Part shown: positions 53,957 through 64,000 of the stretch, in pieces | Layout: each line of letters opens with the position of its first letter | How positions within the stretch are numbered: position 1 is the first letter of the stretch | DNA from: Micromussa lordhowensis | Taxonomy: Eukaryota > Cnidaria > Anthozoa > Scleractinia > Lobophylliidae | Assembly (NCBI GenBank): GCA_964020085.1 | Contig: OZ026603.1 | Location: 2,667,394-2,731,393 of the forward strand | Direction: 5' to 3' | DNA length: 64,000 bases | Program-made: the position numbers and the translations under genes | Notes under the pieces: generated by a model | The model's input: the letters and a program-made list of their open reading frames with translations, nothing else | Told to the model about the DNA's origin: nothing | Databases searched by the model: none

Positions 53957-56003
53957 ATGGCGTCCCTCGCAGATGCAGAAGACGCGTTACGTTCGACCAG
54001 TACTAAAGCAAATTTTCAGAGGTTAACACGACTTCTGATGTGTGGAGGACTGAGGCTGTTAAGGGAGACATTTGATTCCATTCATTCGCCGGCTGATCTT
54101 CCCTTGAGGCTGAGTGACCCTATCATACAGACACAGCTGAGGGGAGCGAGACTTACCACACCGATGTGGAAATGCCTGAACCCATCCCCAGGGGTGTGTG
54201 GCAAGTCGACCGATTTTGACATCACTTTAATCTTCAGGTTGTTAAGGACAATATGCAACCTCACCCCTCCTCCCGGGCCCAGAGGATGGGACGATTTGCC
54301 AAACGGCTCAGACCACAGTCTTGAAGCAGATTTAGTACGTATCAAATACTATCGTAATGAAGTATATGGCCACAACAAGACGATGGAAATAACTGACACC
54401 GAGTTTGCTGACCTCTGGGGGAAAATAAGCGAGGCCCTGATAAGAATTGCTGCGGGTATAAGTCATGAAAAGAAAGATGAATGGAAGAAGTCCATTGATG
54501 ATTTTCTTTTTAATCCACTAACACCAGAAGAGGAAAGATATATTGAAGAACTTGACACGTGGTACACGCAAGACATGGATGTTAAAGCTGAGGTGAAGGA
54601 ACTTAGAGAAGAGATGAAAGAAGGGAAATCTGAGGTGAAGGAACTTAGAGAAGAGATGAAGGAAGGGTTCGCTAAGCTGTCTCAACGACCCATGCAGGGT
54701 TAGTTAATTATTGTCTATTTGATTTAGGATGATAATATTACGATAAGAGTATCTGGGAACGTTTTCCAGGAGAACAGGGGAATAGTGGGCGATACGAGTC
54801 GATCAGAATTATTTTCTAGAGAAACTGTTAGCAAGTTTGTTCAAGTAATTGTAACTCTTATTTTAAGATAAAGGCGCACGATGATACTCAGATTGACTGA
54901 CATATTCATTTAATTGTTTTAAATTGCTCTAAAAAAATTACCCATCAAAAGCTGTGATTACATGACGGCTTGGTTTTAATTCTTATGGGACAGTTGTCAG
55001 GTTTTATACAATTGAGTCCTAATGAGGCCCAGTCTTGTACAGATTTATGCTGAAGAAATTGTGAATAGTCTTATTCATGATGACATCACACGTCACATTT
55101 GCGGGAAACTTTCCGCTCAAACCTCAGAAACCTTCGTGTTGTTTCCACGAGGGTATTCTTTTCATCTTTACTGCTTTGGGAATTTGTCCACGATAAAATC
55201 TGCATTTTCAAATTGAGGCCTCACGGTGATGAAATTTGCTGAAAAGACCCATGCTCTACATCATGTTTTCCTTGAGCTAAGACGAATGCCCGCAGTTGAT
55301 ATTTTAGTGTATTTGTCCTCGGTTAGGGGTTTATCCGCATTTTAAAATATAAAACTTATGATAATTATTAAAGTAATAAATAAAGATACTTTATAAACAA
55401 CTGAAAATCCACCAGGTAGTCAAGTAAAAAATCTCTGTTGTTTTCTTTTTTCTGACAGCCATACCTGTTGTCATTACCATTGAGAGCATCACGCAGGCTG
55501 GATTACCAATTATGTTAAACTATCCGTCTTGTAGACCCCAGATCCCTCTCGAATCTGGCGAGTCACGTGGGATATGTGCCATACCTGTCCGTGACCAGGA
55601 ACGGGCAGAGGATGAGGTTTCTGACTCTGGAGAGCTTCAACTAAATCCACTGAATACTCCAACAGAGATAGAAATCTGGACGGTGATTTTATCATTTAAA
55701 AAAACGTTTGAATTGTTGTTACAATATCTGAGATATAAACTAAATGTTTTTGTGCGTAACCACGATGTGGGTAGTTTGCTAATAACGGTTGAATGCAGCT
55801 CATTACAGATTCTAGAAGGACTGTGGGAAGATTACTGCAGCGGCCATCTCAATGCAATCGCCCAGGAAATTCTTGTAACAGCAGAGGTATTGGAGAAACT
55901 TGGCCTCGATGAGGTGAGGTTGAAAACCTTTATTTCTGAGGAGGAGTACGAGAAAGGCAAACAGATCCTCAGGGGTCATTCAGGTGGGTGCGTAATACTA
56001 TAA
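53957..56003 (+). CDS. HEPN (DZIP3-type) plus TRADD-N-like domain protein, 2 coding exons
   Basis: Exons 53957-54698 and 55459-56003 join in phase (G|CC) to about 428 residues. Residues 1-200 resemble the HEPN domain found with DZIP3-like E3 ligases: a helical region with RNEVYGH as the polar R..H motif near residue 133. Residues 215-245 are a charged coiled coil with an almost exact duplication of EVKELREEMKEG. The second exon ends in a TRADD-N-like domain: ITVECSSLQILEGLWEDYC, SGHLNAIAQEILVTAEVLEK, RLKTFISEEEYEKGKQIL. Such proteins are abundant in corals and are thought to be immune or death-signalling adaptors; function here is inferred. The frame ends GGCVIL, which reads as a CaaX box, but TCAG|GTGGGT just before it could be a splice donor, so the gene may continue. 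Family assignment is from remembered patterns. Confidence 0.8.
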
Positions 56004-56236
56004 ACTACGAATATATCCGCCACTGTTAATCGTAGCTGACCGTAAGAGGTAGAAATATTCCTGCTTGTCACTTTAAAAAACTTTCATCGGTATGTGTAGG
56101 AAAACTAAATTATACGGGCAAAACTTTCAAGTGGACTTTTCTGAGACTGCTAATGCTACTGTTGAGGGCTTGAAACCCTAGCACTGGCTTTAAGTGAAAG
56201 AAAACCTAAAATACCTATTAGATAGAGAGCAGGCTT

Positions 56237-56359
56237 CCTACATTGGTGAGACCGGCAGAAACCTTTAACACGAGACTAACTGAACACAAACGAGCAACGA
56301 AACAATCACACCGCTGTACATCATCAACTGACAAACCACAACGTTAACTGGCTTACCTA
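56237..56359 (+). pseudogene. GIY-YIG endonuclease fragment of a Penelope-like element
   Basis: Reads YIGETGRNL, then after a one-base shift FNTRLTEHKRAT, then in a third frame HHQLTNHNVNW, the usual GIY-YIG pattern of Penelope retroelements. It ends exactly where the TIR element at 56360 begins. Confidence 0.55.
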
Positions 56360-57084
56360 GAGCGCTTACCATTTGAATGGAATTTTCGGTAGCTTTTTCT
56401 GGACAAATGGAACTGCACGTTTTTTTCCACTAAGGAAACAAAATAGATTGAACCGTATCATTTGATCGGGATTTTCAGATGCCAGTGGGCCGGGGTCTGG
56501 GTTCATATCATGTCAACAAGAAACATGGTGGCTGAACTTCCTGTCGTGCTAGACTTTTATCGGACGGCTTAGAAAATTGTTTGTTTTTGGAGAAGATGAC
56601 AATTTCTTCTTTTGGCTGCTGCCGCATCCACATATCGTCCGAGAAACCAGCAAATCAGCATCCACATTTTTCCCACGATGTAGCTCAGACGGAAGCACGC
56701 CGGAATCCCGAATCATGTAAGTAAAAGAAAAACACCGACCACAAAACGTAATTCGTTTTCACCTGCAGGGTTACTGTTGTGTTCTGAAACGTCCGCCAAC
56801 ACTACCGACAAGCAAAGACTCACGTTGTAACGATAAACGTTTCGGAAATCTGCCGCCATCTTTCAGATCTTTAGCATTCTTACTCGGAAGTGTTACCGTG
56901 AAGAGCCTGGCACTGTAAGAGTGGACAAATGGTACAGAAATTTTCGGGCATTCCGGTAAAAGCGAGAAAAAGGAAATACCTCGAAAGGTATTACCTTTTT
57001 TCCGAAAATTTTCTACCGGGATGAACCGTTCCATTTGAATTCACTCCGGAATTACCGAAAATTCCATTCAAATGGTAAGCGCTC
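56360..57084. mobile_element. TIR element inserted into a Penelope fragment
   Basis: The ends GAGCGCTTACCATTTGAATG and its reverse complement are flanked by CTA (56357-56359 and 57085-57087). TIR similarity runs over about 35 bp, into GGAATTTTCGGTA. The inside has further short palindromes (AGGTATTTCC/GGTATTACC) and no recognised gene. Confidence 0.65.
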
Positions 57085-57245
57085 CTACAGTACAAACGCA
57101 CGGAGCCCATACAAGCGCCGTGTCTGTTTGTAAGTTCGAAATATAAAAAATGTATGGGAATATTGAAGGTCTTCATATCGTAAACTTATATCGAGTAATG
57201 TCTACGTTAAAGCTCAAAATAAACGTAAAGCTACCTCAGTTGCTG

Positions 57246-57326
57246 TGTATTGTCGTTTCTGTGGCTCAAAATGGCGAAAACCCGCCAAATCGCCCTCTCA
57301 TTTTGAGCCACAGAAACGACAATACA
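57246..57326. repeat. Perfect 28-bp inverted repeat (hairpin)
   Basis: TGTATTGTCGTTTCTGTGGC... at 57246-57273 is exactly complementary to 57299-57326, with a 25-base loop containing GGCGA..TCGCC, which can extend the stem. AATAC repeats follow directly. It could be a small fold-back element or an expressed hairpin RNA; nothing decides between them. Confidence 0.7.
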
Positions 57327-57663
57327 ATACAATACTTCAACTAAAAGTGACAAAATCGTGTGGTTGTGTACGTAGGTTAGAGTTATATTAAAATCAATTT
57401 CCATTTGAAAGGCTGTGTGTCACGTGCCGATAAAATTTGCGATGACAAATCGCGCCAAATCCTAAAAGCCATGGAGCGGCGGAAAATCACCCAAACTCCT
57501 GAGAGACAGCTGTATTTTACAAAATATACCGTTACTTGAAATATATTTCCGTGGGAATCGAATCAAGCTACTGTAAACCGCTCCACAAAATATCCGCTCC
57601 ACAGCCTGTTCTTACGCTGGCTGGCAAATTTGAAATTTTAATTGAAATTTTGGTGGTAGTTTA

Positions 57664-57856
57664 CTCACGGAATAAAACCTTGCTGGGAATTAATCAGATT
57701 AATAATTTCCGAATCCTTGGTGGCATTTTGCAGCTCAGTTTTGGCGATGGCTGGCAGTGCAATTTGATGACCCTGATGGCTATCTCGATTCCAGGCTCGT
57801 ACAATGCGTACTGGTATTGTTTCGGTCGTCACGCAATGCTGCGGTTCCCTTTGAAG
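57664..57856 (-). other. Candidate exon of an unknown minus-strand gene
   Basis: A 64-codon open stretch bounded by a pyrimidine-rich acceptor (TTTTTCTTCAAAG near 57857) and a strong donor (ATTCC|GTGAGTAAAC). It reads TETIPVRIVRAWNRDSHQGH then IALPAIAKTELQNATKDSE, a protein-like composition. I recognise no family, and the opposite strand is also open, so this may be chance. Confidence 0.2.
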
Positions 57857-57871
57857 AAAAACATACATTAG

Positions 57872-60559
57872 CCCATTACAAGTTCGTAACGCCTTGAGCT
57901 GTCAATTTTTTTTCTAAAAATGAGTGTCAACAGACAACATTCCGTATGAGGTAACCACCCATGCCATGCACATTCACAGGTTACGACCGTTGGACATTTG
58001 TGTTGGGAGCGCTTTTTCATCTTTTCGTCTGCTATGAGTTACTTGTTATTTGAGTTATCCTGGTAAGTTTCTAATTCGATGCGCATTTCCTTTTGTTGAT
58101 TTTTAACCCTAAGAGGGTTTGCAGTGACTAATATTATTGCTTTTCACTGTCACAGATTTTGGTTTTGTATTCACTTCTCCTCGTGCGCAGCAGTGCTGTT
58201 TGGAAACTTGTGTCAGGGTAAGTCCTCAGCAATCTTATTGGTGATACAAATTTACCAGTAGCCTAAATTCAAGCTAGTGCTATTTTGGTTTTAGTTTGAT
58301 ATCTATCTATTCATTTTTTTGCCTTTTCAAAACTATCATAATCGCATTAAGTCCACTTTTTACGTACTGAAATGATTCCGCAATTTTCGTTAAATTTTGG
58401 TAGCTTTGATAAACTAACGCACGCTCAAAAGGTTGCCGTTGCAATAACGAGAGATGTGCATGGAAATTTGAGTTTGAACTTTATCACTCCAATTCTGATG
58501 TATGGCTGATTTATCCACTGCCAGGAATTTCTGATCATCAACGCGCCTTTGTTTTTGCTCGTTTCCTGTTATCCCACATTGTGACTAGTTTTGCGCTCCT
58601 CACGTCCTCGTCGAACATTACACCAACAACGCTGCTCGCTTGGTTTCAATAAGTAGATTGTATTGACAGTTATCCCTGCAAATAATATTTTCGCTTAAGT
58701 TTTACTTCTCAGGTTCTCTCCAATTTGTTTCACTCAAATGTTGGCTCAGCTTAGTTACTGATAAACGAACTTTGGCGGGAGGCTTATCTCGAGAGTTCAG
58801 AAATCCCTGTAGGATCGAGCATTTGTTGGAGTAGACTTTTTGCTTTTGATTTCAGTAAAACTCCTTTTCATGAATGAATTATGAAAACACAATTTGACTG
58901 AATTTTCTTAAACGAGTTAGCAGTGTTCATGTGACAAAAGACACCGCTTAAAGAAACCATGCGGCGAAATCTTTCACTTAACTGTTCACTCTGTTCTGTC
59001 TCGCAGCTATAATTTTTAGCACAGGCGTTTGTTCACGATACTCTTTATTGGTATCTGATATTTTGAGCTTTGTTTCTTCTTACAATGAACGCACTTTTTC
59101 CGATTATTAAACTATTGTTCCAAAATATTCAAATTTGACATCAATCATGATGACTGTTAGAACTGCATTTCACGCCATGAAAGTGTCCAGAGAATGTCTT
59201 GCGTCTCCTTGTCTTCTGTCTATATTTTTTCCTCGTCAACGACTGTTCGTGATTTGTAAGTAATCAAGGGGAATAGTAACTTACAACAAACTTGCAAATT
59301 CTTTCTACTCTATCCTTCTGGTGACCAAATGCATGATGATCATGAAGGTCATAAGGTTTATGAATGGATCGCAAACCGGAAATACCTAAAGGCAGGGTAG
59401 GGTGGCGCTGGTGGAATTTTTCGCCACAATCGAAACGACAGATAACCTTTTTAAATCGAAGTTAGCTAACCGATTTTCACTTTTCGTGGAAATCGGCCTA
59501 GATTACTTAAATAGAAGCGACCGCTACACCATTGAACTGCGGAATTGGATTGCAAGAGATTTTTGTGACAAACGGTTCATATTTTCGTGAATTACGATTT
59601 GCCAGAAATCTTGGCAGTGGGTGCGCTGTGGTTTTATCTTCCGGTCCGGGACAGAGACTAGGACAGTTTTTACTTTATCAAATTGTTGGTTTGGATGCAC
59701 GTTCGAACTGAGAACTTGACTACAACGAGTTTGTTCCTGTCAGTAATGTGTTGCGCGAAAACCGCTCTTATAACATGAAATCTCCTTGCCTTTTGCCAAA
59801 GCGACTAAAAATTACGCACAAAGGAGGTACTTTCGAGGAACGTTCTGGTATTGCTTATAGTTTACCTCGCACTGCAAAATATTGCTCAACGGAAACTGTT
59901 AGTTTTAGCCTTCTTCTGCTTCTGGAGGATTCGGCTTCTTCTTCTTGTGGCGGAGGCAGTTAGATTTGTAAAATTTAATAGTGTGAAGAAGAAAAATATG
60001 TACCTTCAACATAGCAAGCATACCATAGAGCGCAATAGAGAGCGGCAAACATACAAATATCACGAAACACAGGAGCCATGTTGGTCTGTCACCTCTTTTA
60101 TACTAATTCATCACAAATACTCATTCACTAAACGAAATTCTTTAAAAGTGAACACGTTTCACTGAAGAAATAAATACTATGAGGACGCAAAGAAAAAGAA
60201 TGCGTTAAATAATAGGCTGGAAGAGAACGGATACCAATCACATTGATTGCACCAGAAGTTAAAATAAGGCGAGCCAGAAAGCAAAGCAAGTGACCTTTAT
60301 TCATTCCGGAAAATGCTCGAGGTGGCAGTTGCTGGACTAAGTTTTCGCCCTTTGCTTTTTGATATAATTTCAACCACTACTACATCGATCCCTTCGCAGA
60401 GCTAGAGACCATCCGTCAAAGCGGTGTCTTTGGTTGTGTTTTCACCATGACCATTTTTTGCTAGATAAAACCGGGAAAGTCTGCAAACACAGTGGAAACA
60501 CCTCGTCTTGGGAGTTTTTAGCGAGTTGACGGAGATTCGATTTTTCGAGTTCTTTGCGC
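57872..60559. other. Intergenic stretch without recognised gene
   Basis: Mostly AT-rich. Donor-like sites CCTG|GTAAGTTTC (58071) and CAGG|GTAAGTCC (58218) around an acceptor near 58157 could mark noncoding exons. The frame at 59402-59590 is not recognised. Confidence 0.3.
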
Positions 60560-61350
60560 AAACAGTTCGCGGGAAACAAGCAATTCAATTAGACTACCAG
60601 ACAATTTTTTCCATCTGCTCCAAAACAACCGTTTTTAACGGCGCACTGCGAAACATCCGTTTCTAGTTTGTTCCTATTATCACCTTTTCATACAACCGTT
60701 CAATTTTCAATTCAAAAAATATAATTTTCCAGATTTTTCACCCGCGGAGAGTCTGGGAAGTCTCGTTAAAGCTACGCATATTAATCAGGCTATTTTCAAA
60801 AGCGCATTCTTCATTTTTATAGCATTGCGCATCAAATGCTTCAACTTTTAAATTAATTCACAATTTTACCTTTCCAACGGATTTAACGGAGTTAAATTCC
60901 GAATTTGACCAAATATTAACGGAGATACCATTTATCCCACTTTTTCTGCCCGCAAACAGTCGGTGGAAAAAATATCTAATCAGCACTGCCAAACAATTAT
61001 TCCAATTGCCCTAAAACAAACTATTTTAAACGGGGCACGGTCAAGCTTCGTTTTTCAAGTGTTGTTCATATATACTATCAAGAGATTTTCAATTTCCAAT
61101 GCTATTAAATAGTGCTGAGTTTCGAGTTATTCAGATTTTTACGCGCGAGAAGGTCTGGCAAGTTCATTAAAGCCACGCATATTAATCAGGCACATTTCAG
61201 AGAGCGCATTCTTCATTTTTATTGCGTTGCGCATCAAGCGCTTTAACATTTAACTTAAGTTCACAATTTTACCTTTCCAACGATACTTTAAATTCCGGAT
61301 TTGACCAAATATTAACGGAGATACGATTTTTCCTTTTTTTTTTTTCTGCG
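60560..61350. repeat. Diverged direct duplication, period about 400 bp
   Basis: GCGCATTCTTCATTTTTAT, CACAATTTTACCTTTCCAAC and TTTGACCAAATATTAACGGA appear in the same order around 60800-60930 and 61203-61325, and CACGCATATTAATCAGGC-like text occurs at 60773 and 61177. No coding signal. Confidence 0.7.
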
Positions 61351-62611
61351 CGAAAACTACAGCTCCATGAGAGCTGTTTGCATCGAAAACAACAACAACG
61401 ATAGATTATGCCGTCTTATGGCCGGAAATTATAACCTTCACACTTGTCCTGGTAAATGCTTTAGCCTTGCCGCAGCCAATGGCATTGCGCGTATTGACAG
61501 ACGCCTGACGCTCGCAGAACTTTTGCAAATCGATTGCGGTTTCTCTCCATTACAATATAATTCCTCCAGCCCCTGTTGATTCTCCAGCTCCCTGGCCACA
61601 AGCTCTTGTGATGAATGTTGTTTTGCCGTTCGCTTCAGCATTGACAGGATTATAACATTCAGTCAAATTCTTCTTGCTTGTAGAACCGCATCCTCCAAAA
61701 CAAAGTGCAAAAGTCCTTTGTTCAGATATAGCGAGAATCAATAAAAGTTGCCGCTTTCAATTTTTTTTTGAGTTAGCGGCTTAAATTCCACATTGAAAAC
61801 TGATATCACGTCGAACTTGTAAACGTCCGTGTCTAAATAGAACCTAGAAAGAATGTCCAGATCAGCGAGTAAATCGGCATTTTGAAAACACTACCGTTGA
61901 CTCTGGCACGCATCATGAAAATAGGCCGCCAACATCTACACGCCTAGGTTGCTCGCGAATTGCGCATATCTTTTTTAGTCTTTTACACCACTGTGCTTCA
62001 TTCTTATTGTCCTTTGTAAATTAACTACAAATTGAACACTCTATTGTCATTGTATTGCTATTATCAGATTTTTTTCAGGGGCTGTCACGCGTTCACGGGT
62101 GATGCCCTGTGGTTTTTCGTTGGTGTTGAAGATACCATGGTTTAGGTATTTTACTTATAAAAGGAGTATGGATCTTAGGCATGAATTTGCCTTTATCAAT
62201 GGTCTTTTTGTCCTTTAATTTAATAATGGAAACTATACACAGTAGATATACCACGTGTCTTAAAGGGTCAAAGGAGACGGGGTAAGGGGAATGGTAGACA
62301 TCCCGCTAAGAGAGAAACAATTACTTTTTGTATGAAACAAGTTTTTTTTTTACCAAACTGGGGAACTATCTCGGATTTCAGCTTCTTTGTAAAGGTGATT
62401 TATTTAATTTATCCTGGAAATGACCACTTTCTATTCCTCGTAATCTTCTCAGTAAAGCATCTCGACCGATTACTTCATCTTTTAGTAAGGTCGGCCTTAA
62501 GCACCCACATGAAATTAGATGTTTTCATGCAAAGTGTTTCGTTTGTTTTCAGAGACATATAACGCACTTTCAACGCTAAACATATTGTCTGGTGTTTTTG
62601 CAATAAACGTT
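61351..62611. other. Intergenic stretch between duplication and satellite
   Basis: No gene recognised. The overlapping short frames around 61367-61741 on both strands lack family features. The stretch runs into the first, diverged satellite unit. Confidence 0.3.
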
Positions 62612-63930
62612 TTTCTTAATTATTTTCTCCTTGCTATACCTTGCTTGCAGACTTGTTATTTGTGAACCTCGGCTTGCATCCTTGTTTGCGATCTTCCTTC
62701 TAGTGAACGACAAAATGATTGATTTTCGATACTCGTTTTCAATTTCATTCAGTTTCATCAATATTGTCATCCGTGAGATAAAACTAGGCATTGTTCAATT
62801 ATTTTGTCCTTGCTATACCTTGCTTGCAGACTTGTTATTTGTGAGCCTCGGCTTGCATCCTTGTTTGCGATCTTCCTTCTAGTGAACGACAAAATAATTG
62901 ATTTTCGATACTCGTTTTCCATTTCAGTCAGTTTCATCAAAATTGTCATCCGTGAGATAAAACTAGGCGTTTTTCAATTATTTTGTCCTTGCTATACCTT
63001 GCTTGCAGACTTGTTATTTGTGAGCCTCGGCTTGCATCCTTGTTTGCGATCTTCCTTCTAGTGAACGACAAAATAATTGATTTTCGATACTCGTTTTCCA
63101 TTTCAGTCAGTTTCATCAAAATTGTCATCCGTGAGATAAAACTAGGCGTTTTTCAATTATTTTGTCCTTGCTATACCTTGCTTGCAGACTTGTTATTTGT
63201 GAGCCTCGGCTTGCATCCTTGTTTGCGATCTTCCTTCTAGTGAACGACAAAATAATTGATTTTCGATACTCGTTTTCCATTTCAGTCAGTTTCATCAAAA
63301 TTGTCATCCGTGAGATAAAACTAGGCGTTTTTCAATTATTTTGTCCTTGCTATACCTTGCTTGCAGACTTGTTATTTGTGAGCCTCGGCTTGCATCCTTG
63401 TTTGCGATCTTCCTTCTAGTGAACGACAAAATAATTGATTTTCGATACTCGTTTTCCATTTCAGTCAGTTTCATCAAAATTGTCATCCGTGAGATAAAAC
63501 TAGGCATTTTTCAATTATTTTGTCCTTGCTATACCTTGCTTGCAGACTTGTTATTTGTGAGCCTCGGCTTGCATCCTTGTTTGCGATCTTCCTACTAGTG
63601 AACGACAAAATAATTGATTTTCGATACTCGTTTTCAATTTCATTCAGTTTCATCAATATTGTCATCCGTGAGATAAAACTAGGCATTTTTCAATTATTTC
63701 TGTCCTTGCTATACCTTTGCTTGCAGACTTGTTATTTGTGAGCCTCGGCTTGCATCCTTGTTTGCGATCTTACTTCTAGTGAACGACAAAATAATTGAAT
63801 TTCGATAGTCGTTTTCCATTTCATTCAGTTTCATCAATATTATTTCATCAATTATTTTGTCCTTACTATACCTTTGCTTGCAGACTTGTTACTCATAGTC
63901 GATTTCATTTAGTTTCATCAATATTTTGAT
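62612..63930. repeat. Tandem satellite, 179-bp unit, about seven copies
   Basis: CCTTGCTATACC recurs at 62629, 62808, 62987, 63166, 63345 and 63524, exactly 179 bp apart. A seventh copy starts near 63705 with small insertions and a partial eighth near 63868. The inner copies are nearly identical while the outer ones diverge. Overlapping 60-85-residue frames on both strands are by-products, since 179 is not a multiple of three. The array may extend past the window. Confidence 0.95.
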
Positions 63931-64000
63931 ACTCTGGCCGATCAAAATAGCGGGCAATGTTTTTTAGTCATTTTGTCCTTGGTTGGAATATTATGAACTG

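Noticed and set aside
62700..62790. Hammerhead ribozyme in the satellite (TTGATGA..GAAA on the minus strand)
   Set aside because: The bases between the two boxes cannot form stem II, so the match is coincidental.
62631..63741. Series of 60-85-codon frames on both strands
   Set aside because: All are identical by-products of the 179-bp satellite.

Overview
The window looks like nuclear DNA of an anthozoan cnidarian, most likely a reef coral; the organism is an inference. The genes carry spliced introns with GT..AG junctions, the DNA is AT-rich, and the spacers are packed with fold-back and TIR elements, tRNA-derived SINEs, Penelope-like, LINE-like and Gypsy retroelements. There are no prokaryotic operons, CRISPR arrays or rRNA genes. 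Four protein-coding loci are well supported; most other open frames are transposon pieces or chance.

Layout. (1) 1,060-25,447, minus strand: an 18-exon gene for a bifunctional (soluble-type) epoxide hydrolase, with a HAD-like N-terminal domain, an alpha/beta-hydrolase C-terminal domain and a C-terminal Ser-Lys-Leu peroxisomal signal. Its introns hold a complete Gypsy-type LTR retrotransposon (16,371-21,251; identical LTRs, 5-bp target duplication), a broken non-LTR retrotransposon, a SINE folded into a near-perfect palindrome (7,021-7,309) and many small TIR elements. (2) 25,623-31,454, plus strand: a 7-exon Rab escort protein (CHM/REP family), head to head with the hydrolase gene across a 175-bp spacer. 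(3) 31,455-36,900: repeats, including a 1.8-kb Mutator-like element with a 9-bp target duplication. (4) 37,058-38,059, plus: a single-exon mitochondrial carrier of the SLC25A33/SLC25A36 pyrimidine-nucleotide type. (5) 38,060-52,800: no intact gene; TIR elements, Penelope-like and LINE-like remnants, tandem repeats, a SINE, and a decayed relic of a TRADD-N-like domain (42,431-42,745). (6) 53,957-56,003, plus: a two-exon gene joining a HEPN domain (DZIP3 type), a duplicated coiled coil and a TRADD-N-like domain, a plausible innate-immune adaptor. (7) 56,004-62,600: a TIR element inside a Penelope fragment, a perfect 28-bp-arm hairpin, diverged duplications and no recognised gene. (8) 62,600-63,930: a satellite of 179-bp units.

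The conserved genes have housekeeping roles: epoxide/lipid metabolism in peroxisome or cytosol, Rab prenylation and mitochondrial nucleotide import. They show no shared pathway. The lineage-specific interest lies in the HEPN/TRADD-N gene with its relic, the altered catalytic motifs of the epoxide hydrolase, and the varied, partly very recent mobile elements. Exon limits come from reading splice signals and frame by eye; no search or transcript data were available.
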